Shown here: positions 1-10,929 of the stretch, in pieces
How the letters are laid out: every line of letters begins with the position of its first letter
Position numbering within the stretch: the stretch's first letter is position 1
DNA from: Mantis religiosa
Lineage: Eukaryota > Arthropoda > Insecta > Mantodea > Mantidae
Assembly: GCA_030765055.1 (NCBI GenBank)
Contig: CM060958.1
Span: forward strand, 110,414,127-110,478,126
Direction of reading: 5' to 3'
DNA length: 64,000 bases
Notes under the pieces: model-generated
The model's input: the letters and a program-made list of their open reading frames with translations, nothing else
Told to the model about the DNA's origin: nothing
Database searches by the model: none
Translations under genes and position numbers: made by a program

Positions 1-140
1 TTTGAAACAAGCTGTAGTATTACCGAGTAGCACTGCACGTGTTCACTTGCTCACAACTGGTATGCAACTGACCTGCCCTCCCCTCCAGTTGTAACCGATC
101 TGAAGTGGACTCGTCCAGATACCACTGCGCATCGCTCTGC
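1..140 (-). repeat. Dispersed 135-bp block, inverted copy at 33545-33680
   Basis: The complement of this stretch matches 33545-33680 closely over about 135 bases. The shared text includes the run TGGACGAGTCC and a GGAGAGGGCAGGTCAGTTGC-like core. Both copies lie beside IS630-like transposase debris but on different sides of it, so the block may be an independent repeat or a subterminal region of such an element. The window starts inside or at the edge of it. Confidence 0.6.
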
Positions 141-174
141 ACTTTTCAAGATCAAAAAATAATCTGTACGTGTA

Positions 175-752
175 TCGCAGGGGTTCCGTATACATAAGAG
201 CAGTTTTACCCGCCAGAAAAGGTTTAGGCTAATCTTCCCGTAATTAAACAACACATTGTATATTCTTAAAACATTAAAATATTTCCTTGACACACGTCAT
301 AGAGGTGGATCAGCAAGCACGGTTTCCAATCCAATAATTCACTTTCCGACTTCGTGGGTCTTTCCCGGAGATTGAAACACAGGTACGCTCCCTTTTTCTA
401 AGGATGAAACTGCTTCTCTATAAATTCGTGATACTGTGTGCACACTACCTATAGCACAAGGTTACAGAGTTAATTGCTGGGATTTTAAAAAATCTACAAT
501 TGCCCTATATCCTGGATTGGAGAGCCTTCGTAAAAACTTTTTCATATTAAAAATATTTTTCCTGCCCTGAGAATAAATCACTTCACCTTTGTTGATCCAA
601 AAATCACTTGTCCCAGCTTCGAGGGAGATATTAATGCACTCGGATCATAAACAATGGAAAAAAGATGTGTATACTAATAATTAAATGTAATATTAACAAT
701 ATTTCAGCTCGAGTGCAACACACGACTTAACGATACCATTCACTTTAACAAA
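175..752 (-). pseudogene. IS630-like transposase N-terminal fragment (decayed)
   Basis: About 580 bases are repeated in the same orientation at 46528-47090. Read on the minus strand, both copies give related, interrupted protein: a helix-turn-helix-like stretch (HTVSRIYREAVSSLEKGS) followed by a PGK segment (FQSPGKTHEVG). In insect IS630-like transposases this is the linker between the DNA-binding domain and the DDE catalytic domain. No catalytic domain is present. Stops and frameshifts interrupt both copies, so it is a dead fragment. The family assignment rests on motif resemblance only. Confidence 0.45.
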
Positions 753-944
753 TTAGCCATAACTTTAAGCCATATGCAAAATTGTTATTAGTTTTTCTGC
801 AAAATCTTGGAAAAGCCATGTGAATCTAATGCAGACTATACAGTACAATGGTAAAAGTCTGCCAGTTTTTTACTATTAACATTTCTCCACTTGTGCCTAC
901 AAAAATTATCTATTTCCCCAAACGCTTATTTAGAATAGCATAAG

Positions 945-2070
945 CAATATGTATGCATGTATGTATTTATTTCACTGCAATTGGGTACTACCCGGTGGCA
1001 GAGTTAAGAATACAGATCAAATTACAAATACTAGATTTACGACAATAACACAATAAACAATACAAACATGATATTATTTTAACTTTAGTCACTTAAAACA
1101 TATCTAATTAATTCTCTATTTACATATTATATACCATTATAATTTAAAAGTTAAACTATAAACCATCTAGATTTTTTCTAAATTTCTTCAGCGACAGGGG
1201 ACAGCCCTGAAAGACTGCTACAGGCAGTTCATTCCATTCTTCAATGGTTCTATTAACAAAAGAAAATTTTCCTACGTCGGTTCTGTATCTTTTACCCTTA
1301 AATTTATACCTATGATCGTTTCGTCCATAATATCTATCTAACCTTACACTAACGTCCATCCATGCCTTTACACCAGCATTAGCTTTGAATAATGTTACCA
1401 ACCTATGTTTTTTACGCCTAATTCTTAATTCCTCCCATTTAGTCTCATCTCCTTTTATAGGCCCAAAATACTTGCCTCTTTCTATAAGTTTTATTGCCCT
1501 CTTCTGTATTTTTTCTAACGGATCGATTTGGTTAGCTCTATACGGGTCACAGCATGCTACTCCATACTCCATAACCGGCCGCACTAAGTCCTTGTAGGCA
1601 ATTTCCCTGGACCTAGCGCTCCCCTTTTTCAATATTCTCATTACGAAATGTAATGCCTTCCACGCATTCCTAGATGTGGAATTTACTTGTTCGTCCCATC
1701 CCGCATTACTTGCCAGGTACACTCCAAAGTATTTGCCGCTTCCCACCTGTGGAATTTGCACCCCTCCCATGTGATAGTTAACAATAATTTTGCCCGTAGT
1801 TCTACTAAAAACAATGGACTTACTTTTCTTGGCATTAATTGACATTTTGTTAGCCGCAGCCCAATTACAGATTTCATTTAAATCATCCTGAAGAGCAGTT
1901 TCATGCACTGTATTCCGAATTTTATTATAAATGATACAATTGTCTGCAAACAACCTTATCTGGCAGTTAATATTAACAGCAATGTCATATGTACAAAAGT
2001 ACGCTAGAAGGAAGCTGTGTAAGATTAAACCATAAGAGTTGAGAAAATCATCTGAACATTAATACATTCT
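945..2070 (-). pseudogene. Non-LTR retrotransposon reverse transcriptase, C-terminal part and 3' end
   Basis: An open frame of 265 codons (1156-1953) continues in frame upstream to about 2070. It begins inside the RT palm with the catalytic box read as FADN instead of the usual (Y/F)ADD, so the last catalytic aspartate is replaced. Typical downstream LINE features follow: an LxxDLxxICNWAAANKMSIN segment, a YFGVYL block, and thumb-like basic C-terminal sequence ending near 1156. Upstream residues resemble the ...LLYINDI... RT block but are diverged. The 3' flank (945-1155) runs into short TACATA-type repeats, as at the 3' ends of CR1/jockey-type LINEs. It is 5'-truncated: no endonuclease or fingers domain remains. 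Confidence 0.75.
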
Positions 2071-2353
2071 ATATACGTTAAGGGAAACTCAAAATATTTT
2101 CCGAAAGGTCTTGGTTCCGATTCTGAATTTATCTTTTGACTCCTTAAGCGGTAGAAAAGGGAAAAGTATATGTCATAGGTATTGCCATGTCAATGAACTT
2201 TCCGCAATTTAAGTATTGTTAAAATAGTTTTTCAATGACACACTGCTTAAGATAGTGTGGTAAAATTATGTACAAATGAGTTAATTTTAACAGTAGTGTC
2301 AATCACAACTAATATGGCGATAACAGCTCCAAAATTAAATTAAAATATATTAT

Positions 2354-3113
2354 TACGAGGGCTGTTCAACAAAGACAGACTGCTTATTTTCACAGATGTT
2401 TATTACTGCAATTCAATGTTTACATGATCTTTTTCAATGCACTTTTTATATAGTCTCTGCCAGTCCTTGCACATGTGCTGCAGACTATTCTTTGTCAGGT
2501 CCTTGAGAATCGCCTCAACTTTTCTTGAGCACTGCTTCAGTTCCCAAATCGAATAACCCTAAGCTTTGCCTTTAATGATGGCAACAAAAAGAGTCACTGG
2601 GGGAAAGATCGGGGCTATAAGGTGGATGTGGTACACAGGTAATGTTGAATCGAGCCAGAAACTGCACGACTTGATTTGCGACGTGAGGCCGTGCATTGTC
2701 ATGATAAAGTCGCCACCCAGTCCAAGAAAGCTCTGGTCGTTTCTTTGCAATGTGCTTCGTCAGTGTAGCCAATACTGATTTGTAGTATGCGGCCATAACA
2801 GTAGTGTGAGGGGGAACTGCATGCTGGTAAATCATTCCATTACAGTCAAAACTGTGATCACCATCACTTTCCCTGCAGATGGAACAACTTTCGCTGTTTT
2901 TGGTGTTTGAGAACTTAGCGATTTCTACACTATGCTGGATTGTTTTCCTTCAGGATCATAATGATGCAGCTGTGACTCATCATCGTTGATAACCAAAGCT
3001 TAGTTGTATTCGATTTGAGAATTCTGAAGCAGTGCTCAAGAAAAGTGAGGCGATTTTCAAGGACTTGAAAAAAAAAATGGTCTGCAAAACGTGTTCAAGA
3101 ACTGGCTCTCGTA
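2354..3113. mobile_element. Rearranged fold-back mariner element
   Basis: The left end TACGAGGGCTG is the TIR of the mariner at 28816-29974. Minus-strand reading to about 3005 gives mariner transposase C-terminal sequence, including HDNARPH and PPYSPDLSPSD blocks. From about 3008 the same C-terminal segment reappears on the plus strand (3008-3066 mirrors 2490-2545), and the element stops at GGCTCTCGTA. Two convergent mariner ends therefore share one insertion about 760 bp long. It is non-functional: most of the N-terminal half is missing. Confidence 0.7.
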
Positions 3114-3174
3114 TATAGCATATTCCTTTTAAATATTAAATTAATAATATTTAACGTACCCTGACGTCCACTTT

Positions 3175-4240
3175 CTTCTTGTTTGGTGATACTTTCTTTG
3201 AAGAAATAGACTTAGTAGCAATGGGCTCCCCTTTGTCACCAGCTATAGCTAATTTCTATATGGAACACGTAGAATATGAAACACTTGCCACAGCTCCACT
3301 GAAACCATTTCATTTCCATAGACATGTGGACGACACTTTTGTAATTTGGCCACATGGATCAGACACTTTGCCTAGTTTTCTTGCGCATCTCAACAGACTT
3401 CGACCTGAAATACAGTTTGCCATGCCAGTGGAGAAGGATGGAACTCCTCCATTCCTGGATATTCTTGTTTAAAAAAACAGCAACGGTACACCGGGGCATG
3501 CTATATATCGCAAGCCAACACACATCGATCTCTATCTGAACGCTCATAGTTTCCATCATAAGTCTCAACGAATGGGAGTTCTCAATACACTGGCCCACAG
3601 AGCTTTGTCTATCTCTGATCCCAGCCACTTAAAACGGCTGCTCCGAATATGACGTTGAAGCCTCGATCACAAAAGCTGGGAAAAGGAAAACTGAAATACA
3701 GCAAGTGTCAGATAAGCCTACCGCTACAGCCTGCATCCCGTTTACCGGTAACCTATCTGGCAGAATCAGCAGGAGTCTCGTCAAATACAACATCAGGACC
3801 ATCCACAAGCCACCTCCGAAGATTAAACATCTGTTGAGACCAGTGAAAGACAACCTGGACTTCCAAGTTCCGGTAGTGTACCGCATTCCCTGTGAATATG
3901 GGTCACCGTATATAGGACAAATCGGAAGGACCATTGCTACTAGAATAATCGAACATGAACGGATCATTCGTTTAATGCAACCTGAGAAGTCTGGGCTGGC
4001 AGAGCATTGTTTTGATAACGACCGTAGAGCCAATTTTCGGGAGACAACCATCTTGGCAAAATGCAACAGTTACTGGGAGCGGAGAATTAAGGAGACTTTG
4101 GCGATTTCCTCTGAAAGGAGCACGCTTAATCGTGATGCTGGATTTCAGTTCAGCTCCTCTTGGAAACCGGCCTTAAAAGTTGAAATTCGTCGAATTAAAA
4201 AGCAAAGATCAATACAGCTTGATAATCATGTTAAGTAGTT
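3175..4240 (+). pseudogene. Penelope-like element: RT C-terminus and GIY-YIG endonuclease (broken)
   Basis: The first frame (3179-3472) carries the Penelope RT signature MGSPLSPAIANFYME and the palm box HVDDTFVIW, with His where Tyr is usual, ending in FLDILV. After a frameshift near 3470, RKPTHIDLYLNAHS follows, a typical Penelope thumb-region block. A further shift near 3650 leads to a third frame (to 4240) with linker sequence, then YRIPCEYGSPYIGQIGRT and a TRIIEHERIIRL helix, which are GIY-YIG endonuclease hallmarks, then WERRIKETL and a C-terminal NRDAGFQFSSSWKP block. The order RT then GIY-YIG is diagnostic of Penelope-like elements. The 5' part of the RT is missing, and at least two frameshifts make it inactive. 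Confidence 0.88.
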
Positions 4241-4403
4241 ACGTTTCTTTGACACAATTTTCTATACTGATGCCATCTCCGGACCTGGCATTTAATTTAC
4301 TGAAAACAGTCTTTTGTTCTGTAATGCGAATTTTGATAGTGTTTTGTATTTGTTTATATTGATGTTACATCCAGTGTTTCATTTGTGGTTATAACATTTT
4401 ATA

Positions 4404-4450
4404 AATATCCTGATGATGGGAGAGATGCACACTCCCGAAACGTTGATATC
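4404..4450 (+). ncRNA. Hammerhead ribozyme motif in Penelope-like 3' region
   Basis: Downstream of the GIY-YIG frame all conserved hammerhead parts occur in order. Stem I 5' strand is ATATC (to 4409), then the core CTGATGA (4410-4416), stem II GGGAG (4418-4422) paired with CTCCC (4432-4436) around a short loop, GAAAC (4437-4441), then GTT (4442-4444) as the expected NUH cleavage site, and GATAT (from 4445) pairing back to ATATC. Stem III is minimal (C-G within the palindrome ACGT), the form known from Penelope-like element hammerheads that act best as dimers. Such ribozymes are established in this retroelement class; activity of this copy is inference. Confidence 0.8.
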
Positions 4451-4540
4451 TAATCATCTTGTCACCTGGATTGCTGCTCGAGAAGAAAGTGAGCGTATTC
4501 GTCGCTAGGAAAGCTTCTGGTCTTATATTAAATTAATATT

Positions 4541-5865
4541 TATGGAATACTTATATAAAATGCACATTATGTACATATGAAATTTGGCATGAAAATATAT
4601 CAGGATTTACAAAAGGACGTTGGTTCCATGTTAGGGACCACCGAAGACTAATCAGTACGACCATAACGTGGGTTCATCGCTGTACACTAGCAATCACTTT
4701 TAATCACGTCCACAGTGAATGTTTACCTGATCTCAGAGAGAATATTTCGTTTCCGCTACAAGTGAAGTATGACAGTGAAGAACTTCTGAAATGCAATGAA
4801 TTTGAATAATTATCTCGCTACCAATTCGACCAGAGAAGTGATAATTAAAAGTTAATTCACAGTGATAAAATCACTGGTAGTGGATATTTAGCACTTTATT
4901 TCAGAAACAGGTATTTGCAAACTATTGACGCTATATAAATACTCCTCCATCTATCATGAGAATTGTTGACAGCAAAATTTCAACAGATGGCAGCATAAGA
5001 GATTAGTTACTTAGTATTTAAAAACACAAAAAGGAATAGATAATCAGGTAAGAAATATTAAAAATATTGTTAATTTAATAGTCATATTTGCGTTTCCAGA
5101 ATAGTGAGGATGTTAAATAAACAAAAATATGTTTATTATGTACTCTATGACTAACTGTATGTTAACTCGTTCTAATAGGATGTATATGAAAGAATAAATA
5201 TAGTAAATGAGATGCGATACGATGCCATATAACTATTTATTCACATTTCACATGATTTTCAAATATTTTTATATTTAAACTACAGAAGTACACACGCAAA
5301 AGATTGAAAGTAAAAGCTCAATACAATATTTTACATCGCAGATTGATATCGGATCCTCGACTCACTGATGAGGAAAACTAGTGCATGGATGGTTCTTTCC
5401 TTGCGTTTCTGGTGACAAACAGGAAAGTTATTATAGCCAATAGCGTTACTTGGCAACCTTCTCAAGATTCACATTTATAAAGGAACTTGATATCAAAGTT
5501 TGAGAACTCCACTTTTGATTTTTCTGCAGGAGAGACGAAAAACTAGATCTACAATAGTATTCTCAGTATAATGCGAATTTTTTTTAAAATCATTCTTACA
5601 TGTCTTATGGCCATCTCTGTTGGTTCATTTATAAATTTAAATAAATATTCAAACCATGATTGTAGTTTAAATAGGGGAGTTGTGGTTTTTGAAGCCAAAT
5701 AATGTAATTGTCTTTTTGAACTCAAAGGAAGAAGTTTTTCGTTTGGAACTGTCCACTTTTGAAACCAAATCATTATGATCACGATATAATTAGTAATTTT
5801 ATGCCTTCTACTTACACTTATAAAATTATTCAGGGCTTTATAAACTCATTTATTGAATTACTTAT
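4541..5865. other. AT-rich stretch, nothing recognised
   Basis: I see no convincing coding frame, RNA gene or repeat shared with the rest of the window. Short open frames (for example 5549-5782 on the minus strand) match no family I know. Confidence 0.5.
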
Positions 5866-7188
5866 TACGAGGCATGCTTATTAAGTCAGTACCGTTTTGG
5901 AATTAAACAAAGACGTGCATAGATATCGCAATAGTTTTATCTTACATGAAAGCCTGTACCTTAATCTACTTTTCTACATAATTTCCGTGATTATTGAGGC
6001 ACTTGTCATAACGTGGCACCAGTTTTTGAATACCTTTCTCCTAAAATTCAGTGTTAACCACTGTATCACAACTGTTTTGACTTCGTTATCGTCTTGAAGA
6101 CGCTGACCACCCAGATGTCTCTTCATGTGCAGGAACAAATGGTAGTCGCCGTGCGCCAGATCAGAGCTGTATGGAGGATGATCTAGAGTTTCCCATTGAA
6201 AAGATTTGATGAGATCTTTGGTCCGATTAGCCACATGTGGACGGGCGTTGTCATGCAGCAAATCGATACCCTTACTTAACTTCCCACGTCTTTTGATCTT
6301 GATTGCATGGCGCAGATTATTCAATGTCTCACAATAAGACGCTGCATTGATTGTCTCATTACGAGCAGAAACTCCACTAGCAATACTCCTTTTCTGTCAC
6401 AAAAAACTGTGCACATGATTTTCCGGGCAGAAATTGTTTGCTTAAACTTCACTTTTGTGGGCGATGATGACTGTCGCTATTCCATGGATGGTTGTTTCGA
6501 TTCTGGTGTGACCTAGGCCACCCATGTTTCGTCACCATTTTCAATTTGGTCTAAAAAAATCTTCAGCTTCATTGTGGATCTGCTCAAGGAAGGTCAATGC
6601 ACTGCCTAAGCGTTGGGTTTTGTGCAAATCCGTCAACATTTTCGGAACCCAACGTGAACACAATTTGCGGTACTTCAAGTTCTCGGCACAATGCGGTACA
6701 AAACACAACGAGAATATTAAGGAAAATAGTCGAACAATGATGAAATTGTAAAGCGTCTGTTTTCTATCACCTTTTCGTCCAATTTCTGCACCAAATCTTC
6801 AGTAATGACCGAAGTACGCCCACTCCGTTCTTCATCATGCACATTTGTGCGGCCATTTTTAAATGCTCTCACCCATTTCCTTACTATTACATCACTCATA
6901 ATGTTTTGTCCGTAAACTTCACAGATTTCACGATGAATATCGATTGGTTTTACGCCTTTAGCACTAAAAATCGTATAACAGCCCGTACTTCACAATCGGC
7001 GGGACTCACGATTGTCGGAGGCATCTTAAACACTCAGTAAGCAACGTATACTATGAATAATCAAACTGTAATGGCGTCATTGCGTAGACAAGTGATGTAG
7101 GACACCGGCGTGCATGCGCGGAACGCCGACCGTAGCGCTGCGGCGGCGGAATCGCAAAACGGTTCTGACTTAAAAAGCATGCCTGGTA
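5866..7188 (-). mobile_element. Mariner transposon, full length with TIRs
   Basis: The ends form a TIR pair: the left end contains GGCATGCTTATTAAGTCAG, and the complement of the right end contains GGCATGCTTTTTAAGTCAG followed by AACCGTTTTG. A TA dinucleotide lies at each edge (5866-5867 and 7187-7188), the usual mariner target duplication. Length is 1323 bp, normal for an intact mariner. The transposase is on the minus strand. Confidence 0.88.
5966..7024 (-). pseudogene. Mariner transposase (frameshifted)
   Basis: The minus-strand start ATG (7022-7024) opens MPPTIVSPADCEVR. A helix-turn-helix linker follows (VRKWVRAFKNGRTNVHDEERS GRTSV), then GDETWVA with the first catalytic Asp followed directly by a stop, then LLHDNARPH and PPYSSDLAHGD. 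The second and third Asp are 34 residues apart, the DD34D spacing of mariner. The C-terminus reads NNHGNYVEK and stops at 5966. Several frameshifts and stops separate these blocks, so no active enzyme can be made. Cut-and-paste transposition at TA sites is the family role. Confidence 0.87.
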
Positions 7189-8843
7189 TAATGCCTAATT
7201 TACTGAAAAAATGGATAAAATGAATGATGTAAAATAAAAATATTTCTTGAAATATTGAACTTGTATGCCTTTCAACAAAACTGAAAATTTGTATTTAGTG
7301 TTATATCTTAAAAAGAACAAGGCCATAAAGATCCTCTTTCTCCAACTCAGCTAATACACAATGACCACTGTTGCCACTGCTACCAGTCTCTTCACTTTGG
7401 TCCTTGAGGTTTCGGTACCAGCGTAAACGATCTAGTTCTTGCCAGGTTCTGAACAAGTTTCTTTTGGTTAAAACTACAGTCTACAGGGATTGCTGCAGGA
7501 TTGAGTTCAAGAACTGACTTGGATTTCTTTGTTATCGACATAAGCTTGCCCATATCATTGTTGTGCGCCAAATCACCAGATACCAGCACATTTCTCTGGT
7601 TGTTGGAGGATCTGAGTATGAAGCGCATGCATCATTATAGCTTATTCACAATCTTGATTTTAACATGGATAAATAAAAGCAATTTTAAACTACTTCTGTC
7701 CAGTTTCAAGCAAAATAGTTGCATAATTGAATTCAGCATAAAAGTGGCATAAGAATCACCAAATATCTCAGAATTGAGAAAAATGGAGTTATGCAACTTT
7801 GACTACAAGAGAACTCATTCAAAAGTTCACTTCCTCCAAAAGGCGCTCTGGGATTAGCTTGTATTTAATGTCAGACCGGCGTTCTTGTCACCATTGCTGT
7901 TTATTTTGGAGGGCAAGATTTCAGTAGGAAATCAGTCATCATCACGAAGAAATAGGAGTCAGGAAATCGTCTCGTTGCTTATTGGTTGCCACACGCCGTC
8001 AAGGCCAGATACGAGCTGAGGTCTTGAGGCCATAGGGAACTGTATTGCCATTATGCAAAATTCCTTGCTAGACCGTGTTTCGAGATGGATCCAGTTATAG
8101 AAATATGTGCCATTCCCAAGAGTCAACGAGAAGTTGGTTGGTCAGAACCAGTGTGAGAGCAGACTCTGTAATAAGCAGCCGGCAGGTCGTGGAACAAGCA
8201 GGAAGTCGTTGACAGATCCGCAGGTGTGTGTGAGGGATTGCCGAGCTATGGAACCGACAGCGAAGCAGTTGACGAGTGAATGTCGGAGCCGTGTGCGGAA
8301 TTGGTGTATAGCTCCGTGTTAGAGTTGGAACTGTGAAGGCCAGAAAGATTATAATAGCAAAAAGGATGCATGCTACTGCAACACTGTAGAGAGTTTCGAA
8401 ATGTTACATTTGTAAAAGAAAGACATTTTACATTAACATGAGCTAAGAATTTTGGTGGGGGAAAGGAACAAAGTAAGGTTTGAACTCTTTGCGTTCTTGT
8501 CACATTACATGTGCTTAAGCACATGTGGATATCAAAATTTTAAGAAGCATCCTTTTAACAAATGTTACCAACCAAGATATTTTTCCTTACTTTAAAAGGA
8601 ATAGATTAATTTCATCTGCCAATACTGCTTATTTTCCCAGAACTTTTGCTTACCTCTTTTTTTCACATAGGTATAAAGCGTTGCAGAAAGCAAAACAACA
8701 CTTCGATATTACCTTTCACCTATTGCGTACGCCCCTACCTACCAAAGCATAATGACAACACATGTAACTTGCCATATACTTGCACTTAATTCCATAGAGA
8801 TTAAATATCCTATGTGGATACATACGCCCCGACGAATGACTCA
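7189..8843. other. Unassigned region with one gene-like minus-strand frame (7392-7628)
   Basis: No mobile-element signature was found. The 78-codon minus-strand frame at 7392-7628 contains MGKLMSITKKSKSVLEL and LARTRSFTLVPKPQ segments. Its composition is more protein-like than its neighbours, but I do not recognise it, and no splice sites or conserved domain were evident. It could be an exon or processed-pseudogene fragment, or chance. 7860-8340 is moderately GC-rich with no assignable feature. Confidence 0.3.
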
Positions 8844-10196
8844 TACAGGGTGTATATAAATTAATATCGGGGTTTAACTCTTCATAATATTCTTTACACT
8901 AAACTTAGTTATAAATGATATGTAACATGAAAAATAAACTCAAACAGGTTTGTTTGTTGGCACCAGTGCGCATGTGCGTGCAATGTTTCTGCCGCAATCC
9001 GCTAGAGGGCGGTAGTAGAAAAGATGGCGACTAGTAAACAGAAAGCGTTTAGTGTTTTGCAGTTTACAAAGACCGAATGTGTAGTTACTGTGCAACGTAC
9101 GTTCCACATTAAGTTTGGTTGTGATCCACCTAGTGATAATAACATTGGTAGATGCTATCATCCGTTGGAAGATACCGGTTGCCTTTGTAAAGGGAAGAGC
9201 ACGGGACGGCCAAGATTAAGTGAAGAGACTGTTGAGTGAGTGAGAGAGTCGTTCACTCGTAGCCCAAAGAAATCAGTCCGGAAGGCTAGTGGTGAATTAC
9301 AAGTTTCTGTGTCGACTGTTTGGAAAGTTGTAAGAAAATGCTTTCAGCTACGTCATTACCGTTCACAGTTATTACAGGCTCTAAAGCCGACAGACCACGG
9401 ATTACGTGCAAACTTCACAAAGGTCATGTTGTTTCATGACGATGACGATTTTATGGATCGTGTTGTCTTCACTGATGAATCGACCTTTCACCTTAGTAGA
9501 CATGTTAACACTCATAATGTGCCCATCTAACGCTCAGAAAATCCTCACGAGATGATAAAAATGCAACGAGATTCCCCTAAAATGAATGTTTTGGGCAGAA
9601 TCCCGGCGAAAAGTTTATCGGCCTTTACTTTTTGGTGAACAGTCTGTAACTGGCACTTCTTACTTTGATACACTAGAGCAATGGCTCTTCCCTCAGTTGG
9701 AAGAAAATGAGCCAGAAAACTTCATTTTCCAACAAGATGGTGTGCCAACTCACTGACATAACGAAGCACGTGATTGGTTGAACGTCACTGTACCAAAGCG
9801 TTGGATAGAACGCTAGGGTCCCAATAACAGAGCTTGCTATGCATGGCCTCCACGTTCTCCTGACCTAAGGCCATCCGATTTTTACCTTTGTGGCTTCATC
9901 AAGGATCGTGTGTACGTGCCTCCGCTACTAGCTGACCTCCCTGAATTAAGAAACCGGATTGAAGCAGCTGTAGCTACAATTACTGAATACACACTTATCA
10001 ACGTTTGGGAAGAATTCGGTTATAGATTTGATGTGTGTCGTGTGACAAACGGTAATCACATTGAACATTTATAAGGTTCTTGGTAAAACTGTTTGAGTTG
10101 CTTTTTCATTTGACATATAAATAAGACTGTAAGTTGAGTGTAATAAATATTATAAAGAGTTACAACTCCGATATTCATTTATTTACACTCTTTATA
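8844..10196 (+). mobile_element. DUF4817-type TA-targeting transposon with about 100-bp TIRs
   Basis: The left end (from CAGGGTGTATATAAATTAAT at 8846) and the complement of the right end (GAGTGTAAATAAATGAATAT) align for roughly 100 bases. Inner landmarks are TAATATTxxTTACACT and AACTCAAACAG in both arms. TA flanks both edges. These are much longer inverted repeats than those of the mariners in this window. The element carries a transposase with an N-terminal DUF4817-like domain. Confidence 0.85.
9024..10074 (+). pseudogene. DUF4817-containing DDE transposase (stops and frameshifts)
   Basis: It begins MATSKQKAFSVLQFTKTE, the start of a widespread insect transposase with a DUF4817-like N-terminus. 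A DNA-binding region (DTGCLCKGKSTGRPRLSEE) is followed by a stop at about 9237-9239; the frame continues with RKASGELQVSVSTVWKV. Catalytic blocks are FTDESTFH (near 9474), FQQDGVPTH (Asp codon 9736-9738) and WPPRSPDLRPSDFYLCGF (last Asp codon 9877-9879). The end is GNHIEHL then TAA (10072-10074). The usual length is about 350 residues, and nearly all of it is present. In-frame stops (TGA after VE, TAA near 9530, TGA in the second block) and frameshifts make it a pseudogene. Confidence 0.88.
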
Positions 10197-10929
10197 ATGA
10201 AATTTATTATAGCTCGTTATTTTAGATGTGAAGAAACTTATATTATAATTTCTACTGTATTAAATTTTGTGTGAAATTTTAAAAGTAATTATTGGAAGCT
10301 CTTGCTTTTATTATACAAATGTTTTACCTCGATACCCGTGGAATAAATTGATGTACTACAGAATTTACCCTTATTTTTAGATTCATTTGGGATAAAAATT
10401 TTCTTTCATACATTTATTTAAGTAATTAGAGGTGTGCTAATTATTGGCAACCTGATTGAGTCATGTCACATTAGGAAGACAGAGAAATGTTCATTTGTCT
10501 TGTTGCTTTACGTTTATAAGTGTATCTACACAGAAGTTTGTGGTAGTTTCAAAGTTTTCAAATATTCAGGATTTAGCATTTGAGCACCCAAAGTATTGTG
10601 AATTTCGGTCAAACTTTTATATGCCTTATATTTTTCTGTCTCTACAGTAATGTGGAATTGTCCTGCTGTTCATACCACTTTCACATTTTTGTTTCTATAT
10701 CGTTGCCTGGCATTGTTGGACCGCGGCCGGCGCCTGCAAAAGAGACAGAGCGTCCAAGTAACGCCCACATGTGGGCGAGTGCTTGGCGTTCGCCGAGGGA
10801 GAGACGGAGACGGAGTGATGTCTGGATAATTCTTTTCCTACCCTCGCCATCGCGAAAGATCGTGTTAGTTCGGTAACTATAGAGAAACGATGGTTTGGTT
10901 ACAAATAAGAGATAAGCGAGCTGAACCGC
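10197..10929. other. No feature recognised; GC-rich patch at 10715-10870
   Basis: It is AT-rich to about 10700, then rises in GC (CGCGGCCGGCGCC and GAGACGGAGACGGAG near 10725-10815) immediately upstream of a LINE 3' fragment. The patch may be part of that element's upstream sequence, but I could not align it to any other place in the window. Confidence 0.35.
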
